Below are positions 46,027 to 54,640 of a stretch of DNA of 64,000 bases, piece by piece. The stretch comes from CAWANP01 sp963783445. Its GTDB lineage: Bacteria > Chloroflexota > Anaerolineae > JAAYZQ01. The stretch covers positions 62,001 through 126,000 of the forward strand of contig CAWANP010000015.1 of the NCBI GenBank assembly GCA_963783445.1. Reading direction: 5' to 3'. The notes beneath the pieces were generated by a model. The model was not told where the DNA came from and made no database searches. It saw nothing but the letters and a program-made list of their open reading frames with translations. Position numbers and translations under genes: made by a program. How positions within the stretch are numbered: position 1 is the first letter of the stretch; every line of letters begins with the position of its first letter.

Positions 46027-46458
46027 CTAGGATTCTAACTCGGCCTTAAGCCGGCGCAAGTTCTCTTCAAAGTGGGCTTCGGCTGCAGAGGTGACAAAGG
46101 GACGTAGCAGCCTGGCAAAGCCACCCGTGCGCAGTCCGCCGGAAAAGGTAACCCTGGTACGGCCTCGCACTGTCTCGAAGGTATACTCTCCTGAGATGGG
46201 GATCATTCCCGAGGTTGTCTCGAAAGAATAGCTGCGATTGGGCACAAAGTGCGTGATTACGCCAGTGGTCTCGAAGTTGCGACCGTAGGCCTCAAAGGTA
46301 TAGCGGTACTGGAGTCCGGCACCGGTAACACCGTCAGAGATGATCTGCGAGTCGAGCATGCCCGTCTGCCACTTGGGCAGTTGGTCTTGATCGACCGTGA
46401 AGGCAAAAACGATGTCTACAGGACGGTCGATGGTTACGCTTACCGTGATAGGAGCCAT
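46027..46458 (-). CDS. SRPBCC-family (START-like) protein
   Basis: A 143-residue single-domain protein with the polyketide cyclase/START-like fold: it begins VSVTIDRPVDIVFAFTVDQDQLPKWQ, the classic opening strand-helix of SRPBCC proteins, and ends in a long C-terminal helix (EAHFEENLRRLKAELES) that closes the hydrophobic cavity. Such proteins bind or transform small hydrophobic ligands. No catalytic residue can be named. It stands alone on the minus strand. Confidence 0.75.
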   Translation of the reverse strand: MAPITVSVTIDRPVDIVFAFTVDQDQLPKWQTGMLDSQIISDGVTGAGLQYRYTFEAYGRNFETTGVITHFVPNRSYSFETTSGMIPISGEYTFETVRGRTRVTFSGGLRTGGFARLLRPFVTSAAEAHFEENLRRLKAELES

Positions 46459-46551
46459 GGTGATATTCCTGTGATGTGGGTGTCTGGCCGATCCTCAAAT
46501 GCCTCGGCCGCCGCGCCAAGTGCGTCTGCAGCGCCAATCGTCCTCCTTGAC

Positions 46552-47040
46552 CTAGTCTCCGGCGCCAAAGGATACCTTCAGTTTGGCCTCATCGTCCTTG
46601 GACAGTGAGGTTTGCAGGACCTTGGCATCGAATCGGGCCAGATCGTCCAGGACTTTGTCTTCGGTCCAATCCTCGACCAGCAGAAACAGGGCCGACTGGC
46701 CTGGTTCAATCGTGTTGCTGACCTCTTTGATGAATTTGTCATCCACGCCGGTGTCGCTCAGCGCGCCGCCCAGAGCGCCGCTAGCCGCGCCGATGGCCAG
46801 GCCCAGCCATGGCATCCAGAAGAGCAGACCGATGAACATGCCCCAGAATGCGCCGCCCAGAGCGCCGATCCCGACCAGGCTGGTGGCCTGCTTGACCTTG
46901 ACCTTGCCGTCCTGTCTACGCACTGCGACCGCGGCATCGGAAAGGGTGATGAGATGCTGCTTTTGCAGGCCCTTTAGCTCATCGCGCATCTGTTCGGCGC
47001 CTTTCTCGTCCTTGAAAGCAAAAACAACCATCTGACTCAT
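46552..47040 (-). CDS. DUF1269 domain-containing protein
   Basis: A 162-residue protein with the layout of DUF1269: an N-terminal ferredoxin-like part (MVVFAFKDEKGAEQMRDEL), a Gly-rich membrane-associated hairpin (LVGIGALGGAFWGMFIGLLFWMPWLGLAIGAASGALGGAL), then VDDKFIKEVSNTIEPGQSALFLLVED and a C-terminal helix. Function is unknown; these proteins often accompany stress genes. GAGGAG lies before the ATG at 47040, favoured over a longer start at 47079. Confidence 0.85.
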   Translation of the reverse strand: MSQMVVFAFKDEKGAEQMRDELKGLQKQHLITLSDAAVAVRRQDGKVKVKQATSLVGIGALGGAFWGMFIGLLFWMPWLGLAIGAASGALGGALSDTGVDDKFIKEVSNTIEPGQSALFLLVEDWTEDKVLDDLARFDAKVLQTSLSKDDEAKLKVSFGAGD

Positions 47041-47168
47041 TGCGCGCTCCTCTTGCCGTGGGTTCGGGTTCCAAGACACGCCTGCGCATCATGTCCACCA
47101 TGCAGCAGGCACCGGCCAAGTGCCACGGACCTATTGTAGCACAACCAGGGACCGCGCGCATCAGGCAT

Positions 47169-47216
47169 CCGTACAGTTTTCTCCCTGTACATTCGTCCAG
47201 TCTTCTATCTGTACGG
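47169..47216. repeat. short inverted repeats upstream of the DUF1269 gene
   Basis: CCGTACAG (47169-47176) pairs with CTGTACGG (47209-47216), and a second CTGTAC (47185-47190) also pairs with the left arm. This may be an operator or alternative hairpin. Confidence 0.3.
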
Positions 47217-47357
47217 ACGTCCAGGTTGCCGCGGGCCAGTCCGGAGCTACTGCAATGCTACGGCGGGTGGGGGAAGATTGGGGAACATTGGCTGGCGTTG
47301 AGGTTGGTGGGTAGTTCTTCGACGCCATGAACCTGGGTGAGTGTGGGTGGCGTGATG

Positions 47358-48395
47358 CTATCGAGAGCGCACGGGCCCAGTTTGGATTCCCTGCGCCCGA
47401 GCCAGCCGGTCCAGCGCCTGGGCAGCCGCACTCTGCACGCTCTCTTTGGGATCCTGGAGGAGATCAACGAGCGGCCCGGCCGCCCGCGCGTCTCCGATCC
47501 GCCCCAGCGCCCGGGCGGCTGATTCGCGTATCTGTCCATCTTGGTCCTGCAGGGACGTGGTCAGTGGGTCTACGATCTGTCGTCTGTGATCTGCTTCCGC
47601 CAGGTTCTGCCCGACCTGGCCCAAAGCCCTGACGGCAGCAAGCCGCAGTCTTGGGTCTGGATCGGATAGCGCGGCGACAAGGATTGTCACTGTTTGAGCC
47701 TTTAGCGCGCTGTCTTTGGACTCCTGCCCCATCAGTCCCAGGGCGACAACAGCACCCTCTCGACGGGGCCAGTCTGTGTCATTCAGAGCGGCGCTTAGAG
47801 ATCCCAAATGGGAGGATCCCAAGCTCGCCAGCGACCCCGCAGCAGCCCTACGCACGGCCTGTCGCTCGTCTCCCAGGGATGCAAGCAGCGCCTCCGCCAG
47901 GAGCGCTCGCGGCGCCTGGTTTTCCATCCGAGGAGCAACCACCGCCAGTGTTTCCGCGGCCGCCTCACGGACTTGCCAGACCTCGTCACAAAGCGCATTG
48001 ACCAACGCTACCCCCATCTGTTTGGAAAGGGAATCTCCACCCGTCTGTTCGCTGCTTCTTTGCGGAGATCTGATGCTCACTGGGCCAGGGGCTGAGTTCT
48101 GCTGCTTTTCGACAGTTGGGGGCGGTTGTGCCTCGGCGCAGGCATCTAGCAGGCAGCCTAGTGCCCTCACGCCAGCCCTGCGCACTGTCCACTCATCATC
48201 GTTCAGTGCCTCGATCAACGCGGGCGCGGCCCTCAAGTCACCTACTTTGCCAAGAGCCGCGGACGAAGCCTCCCGTACACCTGGGTCGGGATGGCGCAAA
48301 GCACCCACTAGCCTGGCAGTGTCTGCCCGGGCTTTGAGGGTCTCCACGTCAGGGGCTCTGCCGCCCATTCGTTTCTGTAAGAAACGCAATACCAT
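47358..48395 (-). CDS. HEAT-repeat protein
   Basis: A 345-residue alpha-solenoid made of about eight HEAT/PBS-lyase-type repeats, each with the pattern LxxxDxxVRxxAxxALGxxGD (for example LRHPDPGVREASSAALGKVGD and LSDPDPRLRLAAVRALGQVGQ). A Gln/Pro/Ser-rich loop interrupts the array near residues 90-120. Such proteins act as protein-binding scaffolds. It starts 30 bases after the stop of the P-type-ATPase-like gene and is very likely co-transcribed with it, so the ATPase-like protein is a plausible partner. Confidence 0.85.
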   Translation of the reverse strand: MVLRFLQKRMGGRAPDVETLKARADTARLVGALRHPDPGVREASSAALGKVGDLRAAPALIEALNDDEWTVRRAGVRALGCLLDACAEAQPPPTVEKQQNSAPGPVSIRSPQRSSEQTGGDSLSKQMGVALVNALCDEVWQVREAAAETLAVVAPRMENQAPRALLAEALLASLGDERQAVRRAAAGSLASLGSSHLGSLSAALNDTDWPRREGAVVALGLMGQESKDSALKAQTVTILVAALSDPDPRLRLAAVRALGQVGQNLAEADHRRQIVDPLTTSLQDQDGQIRESAARALGRIGDARAAGPLVDLLQDPKESVQSAAAQALDRLARAQGIQTGPVRSR

Positions 48396-48425
48396 GACAA
48401 TCCCCCGCGTCTGGCCGATCGCTTC

Positions 48426-51400
48426 CTAGCGTGACTTTGCAGGTCTTCCTTGGTCCGGGTCCACAGGAATTATGAATAGGACAAGGCGCAGGGTGATCGC
48501 CCAGGCCAGGACGGCCAGGGCAACGATCAGATAGTCGGTGGGCTCCTTCAGCAGACCCAGGTGCAAGAGGTCTTGCGCCAACGGAATCGCTGATACGCCG
48601 ACAAAGAGGGCCATCAACACCACGGCCATGATCACCGGCCACCAGGCTCCTCCCTGGGTACTGCTACTCCACGATGGTCGTCGCGGTGGTTTGATAAGGA
48701 CAACCAGCCACAGCCCGCAAGCCACCAGGGTGTAGGTCACACCGAGTTGAGCGTAACGAATACCGCCACCCCTATCGAGGAAGAGCAGATACACAAGGAA
48801 CGCTGCAGCACTGATGGCAAGAGCCGCGGGCACCACAAAGCGGGCCAGCAGGCGGCCCAACCTGACACTTCGCTGCACTCCGGAAGCAGCTCCCAGTGTG
48901 AGACCCAGCGATGGGATTGCTACAGTAAGCACGGTGATAGCCGTACCCTGTCCCGAGCGATAGGGGTAGCCCCGGGAAAAAAGTGGGACGGCCACTAGAA
49001 GAATGGCCAGGTAACTTACCTGGGTCAGGTTCAGCTTGAGTATGTCCATGAGGCCGTTGACGATGCGCTGCCCTTTTTTCAGGACCACGCCCAGCACAGT
49101 GGGCGAGTCCTCCATGAGGATGATGTCGGCCATGCTGAGCGCGGCTTGCGTACTGCTCTGTCTTGAGATGGCCAGGTTAGCCTGGCGCATGGAGGACAGG
49201 TCGCCCACCCCGTCGCCGACTACGGCCACTGCCTCGCCCGCTCTGCGCAGTGCAGCTACCACCTGCCCTGCTTGCTCGGGAGTGAGCAGGCCGAAAATGG
49301 CTTTCTCGTCGGCGGCCTGCACAAATTCATCGGCGCTCAAGCCGGCCAGGTCTGGACCAGAGGTGGTCTCCAGCGCATAACCCTCATCTGCGGTCAGTCC
49401 TGCCTGTCTCAGCATCCTGGCCGTATGCTCCGGTTCCCCAGAAGCAAACACTTTGATGTCCAGGCCTGTCTCAGTGAAGGTTTTGATGGTCTCGACCGAT
49501 TCAGGGCGTACGCGTTCGGAATAGTGCAGCGTACACAGGCGAATGAGTCCATCGGGCAAGTGAGGTTGTCCGTCAGCGTCGTGGATAGCAGTAAGGTCCG
49601 GTACGTAGGCAAAGGAGAGCTGGTCTTCTTCGACCTGGTCATGTTGTGGGCTCTCCTCCGCTTTCTCTTCACCTTCACCCCGTCGCAGGGTTGTTTTGAG
49701 TCTCTTGCCTAGACCCCGGAAGAAACCGCGGACTCGGGAGTCTTTGTCTTCCTCCTCTTCTCCCGCCGGGGTCGCCTCTTGAATAGCCGAGGTTTCTGTT
49801 GAAGGAGTACCGTCTTTGCCAGCCGTGCTTCCATCTACCGGTCCCGCGCCTTCGGGGTGAGCTTCATCTCGAAGTAGCGGGGCAGATTGAGAGGCAGGGG
49901 TTGTGGCGTCCGCGGGGGAGGCGCCTGTTGTAGACGCTTCCTGCTCGGCCTGGGGAGATTCGTCGTCCTGCGGCTCGTCTTTGCCCCGCCGGAAGAGACG
50001 TCCCACGGGTGCGAAGGCACGGCGAACGGCTTTGATGGGCGATCCCTCTTCCCCGCTTTCTATCTCTTCTGGTTCTTCGTCTTCCGCCGGCAAGCGGGCG
50101 GCGAGGATTTCTGGCTCGGCCAGGACATAGACCCCGCGCAGATCGTCGTCGTCAAAGGCGAGGGCGCTCCAACCATAGACCGACATGAAGGGAGCTTCCT
50201 CAAGGGGAACGCGCTGGCTTCCCTCGAACGTATCGCGAATGGCTCTGACTGGGAGATTGTCGACCGAAGACGTACGGGCGAAATCGCCCAAGATCTGTCT
50301 CAGACGCGATTCAGATAGTTGCTCCTGGTCTTCCCGAGGTTCTTCCAGTTCTAGGTCGACGTGGGTGCCGGTAAGGATACCTTCCTGGGCAAAGCAGATG
50401 ACTGTTGCCTGGGCCAGAGATTCTACCGATCTGGCCCGGTTCACGAGAGCTCCCAGCCGGCCCAGGTCGGCCGTACCTGAGGCATAAGTCACGACGATCA
50501 TGAAGAACAGCGTGACAGGCGCGATGCTAAAGACAAGCGATATAACCTCGCCGAAGGCATCTACTGGAACCGGACCCATGTCCCAATTGAAATAGCGGAA
50601 CAGCAGGAAGATGGTCATTAGCGCGACGACGCCCAGCAGCACCTTGAGAACATGCTCGATGACCCGTTCGATGGCCGTTAGTTGTTCCTTGGCCTCCGGC
50701 GTTTCCGCAAGCCGGCTTGTGATCAGACGGTCGCTACCAGTTTTCTCGACGAGGCAGGCGGCCCGGCCTGAGAGACAGAAGCTACCGGCGTACACCCGAT
50801 CACCAGGGCGCCTGATCTGTCTGGTGCTGTAGCCGGTGAGTACCGATTCGTCGACCACTATCTGGCCCTCGCCTATCAGCTCGCCATCGACCAATATCTG
50901 GTCGCCTGGCCCAAGCACGATGGCATCGCCAACAACGATCTCGGCAGGGTCTACGCTGCGGACCTTTTCGTCCCGGACGACCGTAACCTGCGGGCGGGTA
51001 GCCTGCTGGATGTCCTGCACCCTCCTGCGAGCGAACATTTCCTGAAAGATGTTGATACCAACGTTGAAGGCTATTGTACCCAGGCTCAATAGCGCATCCA
51101 GCGGTATGCCCAGCAACAACTGGGAGGCGGCCAGCCCGACCAAGCTGAGATTGAAGAGGTTGTAGACGTTCTCGTGCCAGATCTCTTGCTTTGTGCGTGG
51201 AGGTTTGAGCTGAATGACGTTGTCCTGGCCCTCCACCTGGCGGGCCTCGGCCTCGGCCTCAGTCAGACCCTCGACCGGGATCACGGGGGGGGTAGGAGCT
51301 GGCCGGCGCGCGGCAAGCCTCCGTTTCTCCTGGAGACGATACCAGATACCTGCCGCAATGGCCGCAGCGGCGGCCACAGCGGCCACGATCAGGGCGATCC

Positions 51401-51443
51401 AGACGAAAGGTTTTGGTTTGAGTCGTCGGTCCTGGTCGTCCAT
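48426..51443 (-). CDS. catalytically degenerate P-type ATPase-like membrane protein
   Basis: A 1005-residue membrane protein with P-type ATPase architecture: an N-terminal helix, the actuator domain (VVDESVLTGYS), a core helix pair, a nucleotide/phosphorylation region and six C-terminal helices. Every catalytic motif is changed. The TGES Glu is Tyr205. The phosphorylated Asp of DKTGTLT is Ala352 (CFAQEGILTG). The TGD-like motif reads ASGEPE. The hinge GDGxND is GDGVGD with Gly for Asn. The PEGL region is IAPVTLFF. An acidic, low-complexity insert fills about residues 452-612. The frame is intact over 3 kb, so this is not decay. It cannot form the aspartyl phosphate. ATG at 51443 with AGAGAGAG upstream; longer start at 51497 possible. 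Confidence 0.85.
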   Translation of the reverse strand: MDDQDRRLKPKPFVWIALIVAAVAAAAAIAAGIWYRLQEKRRLAARRPAPTPPVIPVEGLTEAEAEARQVEGQDNVIQLKPPRTKQEIWHENVYNLFNLSLVGLAASQLLLGIPLDALLSLGTIAFNVGINIFQEMFARRRVQDIQQATRPQVTVVRDEKVRSVDPAEIVVGDAIVLGPGDQILVDGELIGEGQIVVDESVLTGYSTRQIRRPGDRVYAGSFCLSGRAACLVEKTGSDRLITSRLAETPEAKEQLTAIERVIEHVLKVLLGVVALMTIFLLFRYFNWDMGPVPVDAFGEVISLVFSIAPVTLFFMIVVTYASGTADLGRLGALVNRARSVESLAQATVICFAQEGILTGTHVDLELEEPREDQEQLSESRLRQILGDFARTSSVDNLPVRAIRDTFEGSQRVPLEEAPFMSVYGWSALAFDDDDLRGVYVLAEPEILAARLPAEDEEPEEIESGEEGSPIKAVRRAFAPVGRLFRRGKDEPQDDESPQAEQEASTTGASPADATTPASQSAPLLRDEAHPEGAGPVDGSTAGKDGTPSTETSAIQEATPAGEEEEDKDSRVRGFFRGLGKRLKTTLRRGEGEEKAEESPQHDQVEEDQLSFAYVPDLTAIHDADGQPHLPDGLIRLCTLHYSERVRPESVETIKTFTETGLDIKVFASGEPEHTARMLRQAGLTADEGYALETTSGPDLAGLSADEFVQAADEKAIFGLLTPEQAGQVVAALRRAGEAVAVVGDGVGDLSSMRQANLAISRQSSTQAALSMADIILMEDSPTVLGVVLKKGQRIVNGLMDILKLNLTQVSYLAILLVAVPLFSRGYPYRSGQGTAITVLTVAIPSLGLTLGAASGVQRSVRLGRLLARFVVPAALAISAAAFLVYLLFLDRGGGIRYAQLGVTYTLVACGLWLVVLIKPPRRPSWSSSTQGGAWWPVIMAVVLMALFVGVSAIPLAQDLLHLGLLKEPTDYLIVALAVLAWAITLRLVLFIIPVDPDQGRPAKSR

Positions 51444-51536
51444 GCTCTCTCTAGTGCGCCGTGCCACATTCCTCACACGAAGGCTGGCGGGCAACATGGG
51501 CTGGGCGTGTGAATTGCGGCAGTCTGTCTAGCCCAG

Positions 51537-51565
51537 ATTATACATCAAGAGTAGAGGTTTGGGAA
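51537..51565 (-). promoter_or_regulatory. candidate promoter for the P-type-ATPase-like/HEAT operon
   Basis: On the minus strand TTCCCA (51560-51565) and a perfect TATAAT (51537-51542) are 17 bases apart, about 95 bases before the ATG at 51443. Confidence 0.45.
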
Positions 51566-51635
51566 ACTCGGGAAGGGCTGGTTACCATCAGTATCCGTAC
51601 CTTGGTGGTATCCTGGCGGGTTATCCGGTCAACTT

Positions 51636-51664
51636 TTGACAGAGCCTGAAGGGCATGGTACACT
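51636..51664 (+). promoter_or_regulatory. sigma70-type promoter for the DegV gene
   Basis: TTGACA at 51636-51641 and TACACT at 51659-51664 with a 17-base spacer; start site near 51671, 28 bases before the ATG. Confidence 0.6.
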
Positions 51665-51698
51665 GGCCGGGAAGCCATGCTAGAAAGCGAGTCTTACC

Positions 51699-52565
51699 AT
51701 GCCCAACGTTGCCATAGTCACAGATAGCTGTGCCAGCATACCAGAATCGCTTGTTGAGTCTCTCCAGATCCACCGAGTTCCCTACTATATGCACCGCGGA
51801 AATCATGTTCTTCGTGACCTGGTTACGGTCCACCGGGATTCTTTTTATCGTTGGCTTCCTGCGGCCAGAGAGCTTCCCAAGACAGCCGCTCCGGGTCCTG
51901 GCGACTATGTGGCGCTGTACGAGAGGCTGGTGGGAGAGGAGGATATCGACGGTATTGTCAGCGTCCATATGACCTCAAAAGGCAGCGCTGCCTACCAGGC
52001 GGCCAAGATCGCCCAGTCGATGGTGGTGGAAACTCTGCCTGGCTTGCGGTTGGTTGTGATCGATACCCTCAATGTTTCGATGTGCCAGGGCTGGATGGCA
52101 ATCGAGGCGGCCCGTGCCGCGCTGGAGGGCAGATCCCTCGCGAGCATAGTCCGTTTGGTGCAGGACATGATTCCGGCCACGCGCATGATCCAGACAGCGG
52201 ACACGCTCAAGTACCTGTACATGGGCGGGCGCATCGGCCGGGCCAAGCACCTCGTGGGCAGCCTTCTCAGCATCAAGCCTCTTATCGGCATGGAGGAGGG
52301 AGTCATCGTGCCACTGGGGCAGGCCCGCAGCCGGCAGCAAGCCTACGCCAAAATGGTAGACATGGTAGAGGCGGTGGTGGGGTCGGGCAAGGTCAAGGTC
52401 GCCTGCGTCCACGCTGCGGCGCGGGATGAAGCGGAAAAGCTTGGCCGTCTCATGGAGGCCCGGTTGGACGTGGCAGAATTGCTCGTGGCCGAGCTATCGC
52501 CTGTGCTGGGAGTGCACACGGGTCCGGGAACGGCTGGCGTCTGCTACTTTCCAGTGCAGCTGTAG
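51699..52565 (+). CDS. DegV family fatty-acid-binding protein
   Basis: A 288-residue two-domain DegV/FakB-type protein. It opens with VAIVTDSCASIPESL, the conserved TDS motif that holds the fatty-acid carboxylate, and contains VSVHMTSKGSAAYQAA, the second ligand loop, and MIQTADTLKYLYMGGRIGRAK. The C-terminal GVHTGPGTAGVCYF carries the conserved HxGPG motif. Proteins of this family present bound fatty acids to the kinase FakA for phosphorylation. No FakA gene is in the window. Confidence 0.93.
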   Translation: MPNVAIVTDSCASIPESLVESLQIHRVPYYMHRGNHVLRDLVTVHRDSFYRWLPAARELPKTAAPGPGDYVALYERLVGEEDIDGIVSVHMTSKGSAAYQAAKIAQSMVVETLPGLRLVVIDTLNVSMCQGWMAIEAARAALEGRSLASIVRLVQDMIPATRMIQTADTLKYLYMGGRIGRAKHLVGSLLSIKPLIGMEEGVIVPLGQARSRQQAYAKMVDMVEAVVGSGKVKVACVHAAARDEAEKLGRLMEARLDVAELLVAELSPVLGVHTGPGTAGVCYFPVQL

Positions 52566-52720
52566 CTGTACCGTGCGTACATCGGATTCCACAAGGACAG
52601 CAGAATCCAGGTTCCGCGGCAGCAAGAGAAAGCCTGGCGGCGGGCGAGGTGGCAGACCCTGCTCGCCGGGCGATGCAGTGTGGCCTGAGGTAGCCACTGT
52701 GAGAACAGATCGCTGTTGTC

Positions 52721-52921
52721 CTAGGCCGGATTTAGCTCGAACTGCCAGTCTTTTTCCCAGTTGTCGTCAACCAGGTTGGCGCTCCACTCGAGTTCTGGGG
52801 GGCTAGTCCTGATAACCTCCAGGTCAGCATGACAGCGCTGGCAGAAGGCTGCCTGCCCTTCCCAGGGCTTGCGTCCAAGGTCAATACGGTTTCCGCAATC
52901 CGGACAGTACGCGATAGCCAC
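52721..52921 (-). CDS. LysW-like zinc-ribbon protein, atypical tail
   Basis: A 66-residue protein with a zinc ribbon (YCPDCG and FCQRCH) followed by ADLEVIRTSPPELEW, the core pattern of LysW, the amino-group carrier protein for lysine and arginine synthesis. True LysW ends in EDWGE, with the terminal Glu carrying the substrate. This protein ends NWEKDWQFELNPA, so it lacks that acceptor. The start is a GTG with AAGGAG upstream. A similar gene lies 174 bases away on the same strand. No lysW-pathway gene (lysX, lysZ) is in the window. Confidence 0.7.
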   Translation of the reverse strand: MAIAYCPDCGNRIDLGRKPWEGQAAFCQRCHADLEVIRTSPPELEWSANLVDDNWEKDWQFELNPA

Positions 52922-53094
52922 CTTTGTTGCTCCTTGTATTGTTCACGCCGGAGTGGTGGCGTACAGAACTCTGCGAAAGGAATCCAGAAAAGGAGAAAAC
53001 AACCGCAGAGCCCCGCACGCGCTACCTGACTCTCCAGCTCTCTACCAGCTCTCGGGCGCCATCCAGACGGCCGAGAGCTCGGGCGGACCGGCTT

Positions 53095-53298
53095 CTACCA
53101 GTCCTCGTCGTCATCCGAGTCACAGTCCCCATCTTCGTCGGACCAGTCGTAGGCCCAGTCAAACTCCAAAGGCTTGACGCAGATCACCTCCAGATCAGCT
53201 TCGCACTCAGGACACGTTAGCTTCTGGCCGAGCCTCGCGTGGGGGTTTAAGGTAATCCTTTCCTCGCATTCGGGGCAATATCCACTAACCATCGCCAT
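53095..53298 (-). CDS. LysW-like zinc-ribbon protein with acidic tail
   Basis: A 67-residue paralogue of the previous gene: YCPECEERITLN, LTCPECEADLEVICVKPLEFDWAYDW, then a run of Asp/Glu/Ser ending DDDEDW. The four zinc cysteines and the ADLEV stretch match LysW. The chain ends at Trp where the carrier should continue GE, so the C-terminal Glu acceptor is missing. It might be an uncharged relative used as a zinc-binding adaptor. GAGGAG lies directly before the ATG. Confidence 0.7.
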   Translation of the reverse strand: MAMVSGYCPECEERITLNPHARLGQKLTCPECEADLEVICVKPLEFDWAYDWSDEDGDCDSDDDEDW

Positions 53299-53310
53299 AC
53301 TCCTCTACTT

Positions 53311-53368
53311 CAGTTGACCGGTCAGTCGCAACCCGGGCAGAGTTCCTTGCACAGGGCAGTTGACCGGT
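53311..53368. promoter_or_regulatory. duplicated 12-bp element upstream of the LysW-like gene
   Basis: CAGTTGACCGGT occurs at 53311-53322 and again at 53357-53368. The first copy is part of the perfect 10-bp palindrome TGACCGGTCA. They lie 13 and 59 bases before the leftward start codon at 53298. The spacing suggests a pair of operator sites. Confidence 0.45.
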
Positions 53369-53488
53369 GTACGGTAGGCCCTGCCATCCCAGGTCTTCAG
53401 CCAGCTTTTCGCAGACTCGTGCAAGAATCTTATTCCAGTTTAGTACATTTGTGTTCAAGCAGGGGGGAAAAAAAGTACCAAGAATGTG

Positions 53489-54205
53489 TTATGTTCTGCC
53501 AGAATGTACGATTTTTGTCACATCTGGGTCGTCTTCCGGGTCAAAGGAATAGCCCAGCCCAGGTATCGTATGTACGTAACGGGGGGTGCGCGGCTCAGAC
53601 TCAATCTTGGACCGCAATCGACTGACCAGGCCCCGCACCAGGTCCCGGTCGCCGCGACCGCTATAGCCCCAAACCCGTTCGACAATGACCTCGGTGGGTA
53701 GGATCTGGCCGCGATGGCTCATGAGCGTGTAGAGCAAGCGAAACTCGAGATGGGTTAACCGTCGCGGTGGGTGACCGGTGATCTGTACGGTCCGGTTGGC
53801 GGCGTCGAGGGTCAAATCAGCCTGGCTGAGGGCGGGAAGGCTGAACAGGGGCACGCTGCCTGCCCGGCGTACCAGCGCTTGCACCTGAGCAATGAGCAAA
53901 CGGCCGCTGAATGGTCGTACGATAACCAGGTCGGTGCCAGAGACAAGAAGATCACGGTGAAGATCCTCGGTGATAGGATCGATGAATATCACCAGGGGTA
54001 CCTCAGTCTCAGCCCGGACGCGACTTACATTATCCAGGGGGTTCCCGACAGATGCCAGCGCGATAAGGTCGGCCGGGCGTTCCAGCCAACTCTTCATGGC
54101 TCGTTCCAGATCACTGGCCATGGTTACCGCCAGCCCGGCACGCTGCAGCACAAGCGACAGCACTGCGCGTTCATCTGGGTCATGGCTGACTAGCATAGCA
54201 TACAT
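53489..54205 (-). CDS. OmpR-type winged-helix regulator with degenerate receiver
   Basis: A 238-residue protein with an N-terminal receiver-like domain and a C-terminal OmpR/PhoB winged helix (TLDAANRTVQITGHPPRRLT, LTHLEFRLLYTLMSHRGQILPTEVIVERVWG, SRLRSKIE, VHTIPGLGYSF). In the receiver the phospho-acceptor Asp is replaced (ADLIALASVG), the conserved Lys is Arg (VIVRPFSG) and the acidic pocket is reduced to SHDPDE. It is probably not phosphorylated and works as an atypical, ligand- or oligomer-controlled regulator. No histidine kinase gene is adjacent. Confidence 0.85.
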   Translation of the reverse strand: MYAMLVSHDPDERAVLSLVLQRAGLAVTMASDLERAMKSWLERPADLIALASVGNPLDNVSRVRAETEVPLVIFIDPITEDLHRDLLVSGTDLVIVRPFSGRLLIAQVQALVRRAGSVPLFSLPALSQADLTLDAANRTVQITGHPPRRLTHLEFRLLYTLMSHRGQILPTEVIVERVWGYSGRGDRDLVRGLVSRLRSKIESEPRTPRYVHTIPGLGYSFDPEDDPDVTKIVHSGRT

Positions 54206-54256
54206 GGTCTCGGTGCTGGCTCCCAGCGTGATGGTCTTTGCCGAATCAGCAGTTCT

Positions 54257-54285
54257 AGTATATCATTCCTTGCTCTGTGCGTCAA
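54257..54285 (-). promoter_or_regulatory. promoter for the atypical regulator gene
   Basis: On the minus strand TTGACG (54280-54285) and TATACT (54257-54262) are 17 bases apart, about 45 bases before the expected start site to the ATG at 54205. Confidence 0.5.
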
Positions 54286-54514
54286 CTCGGGCGGAATAAG
54301 TTCAGAACGTCAGAGGGCTGGCGCTGTAAGGGGTTTTGGACCAACAGCGCTATGGCTCTGCCAGGTCATGCTGCAGGTCTGGGGAACTTTTGCTATAGGC
54401 GCAGCGTCCATCTGTACAGCATGCGGGATTCAGTCTGGGACGGTCCGCGGAAGGTACGGCGTGTTCTCTCGGGGGGCAAGCGGCGCCCAATCGTCAAGCA
54501 ATGCTGACCGACAT

Positions 54515-54525
54515 TATGCTACAAT
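54515..54525 (+). promoter_or_regulatory. possible extended -10 promoter for the TPR/propeller gene
   Basis: TGC followed by TACAAT (54520-54525) forms an extended -10 element. No good -35 box is visible. Confidence 0.3.
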
Positions 54526-54640
54526 TCTAGACGAGCCCTTTCCGGGAGGCGAGCATGCGCGTTGTGCCAAGACCCCGCCATCCGCTTTTGGAAACTGTGT
54601 GCCATGTGCCAATAGGGGCCCTTGTGAGGGAGTATGTCCT

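Larger units (their letters stand above)
54206..54640. other. 435-bp divergent intergenic region
   Basis: Lies between the leftward regulator gene and the rightward TPR/propeller gene. It holds a promoter for each direction (54257-54285 and 54515-54525). The forward frame of the propeller gene stays open back to 54368 and includes several cysteines (54555-54640). This stretch could be an undetected N-terminal zinc ribbon, but its codon pattern is irregular. Confidence 0.4.
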
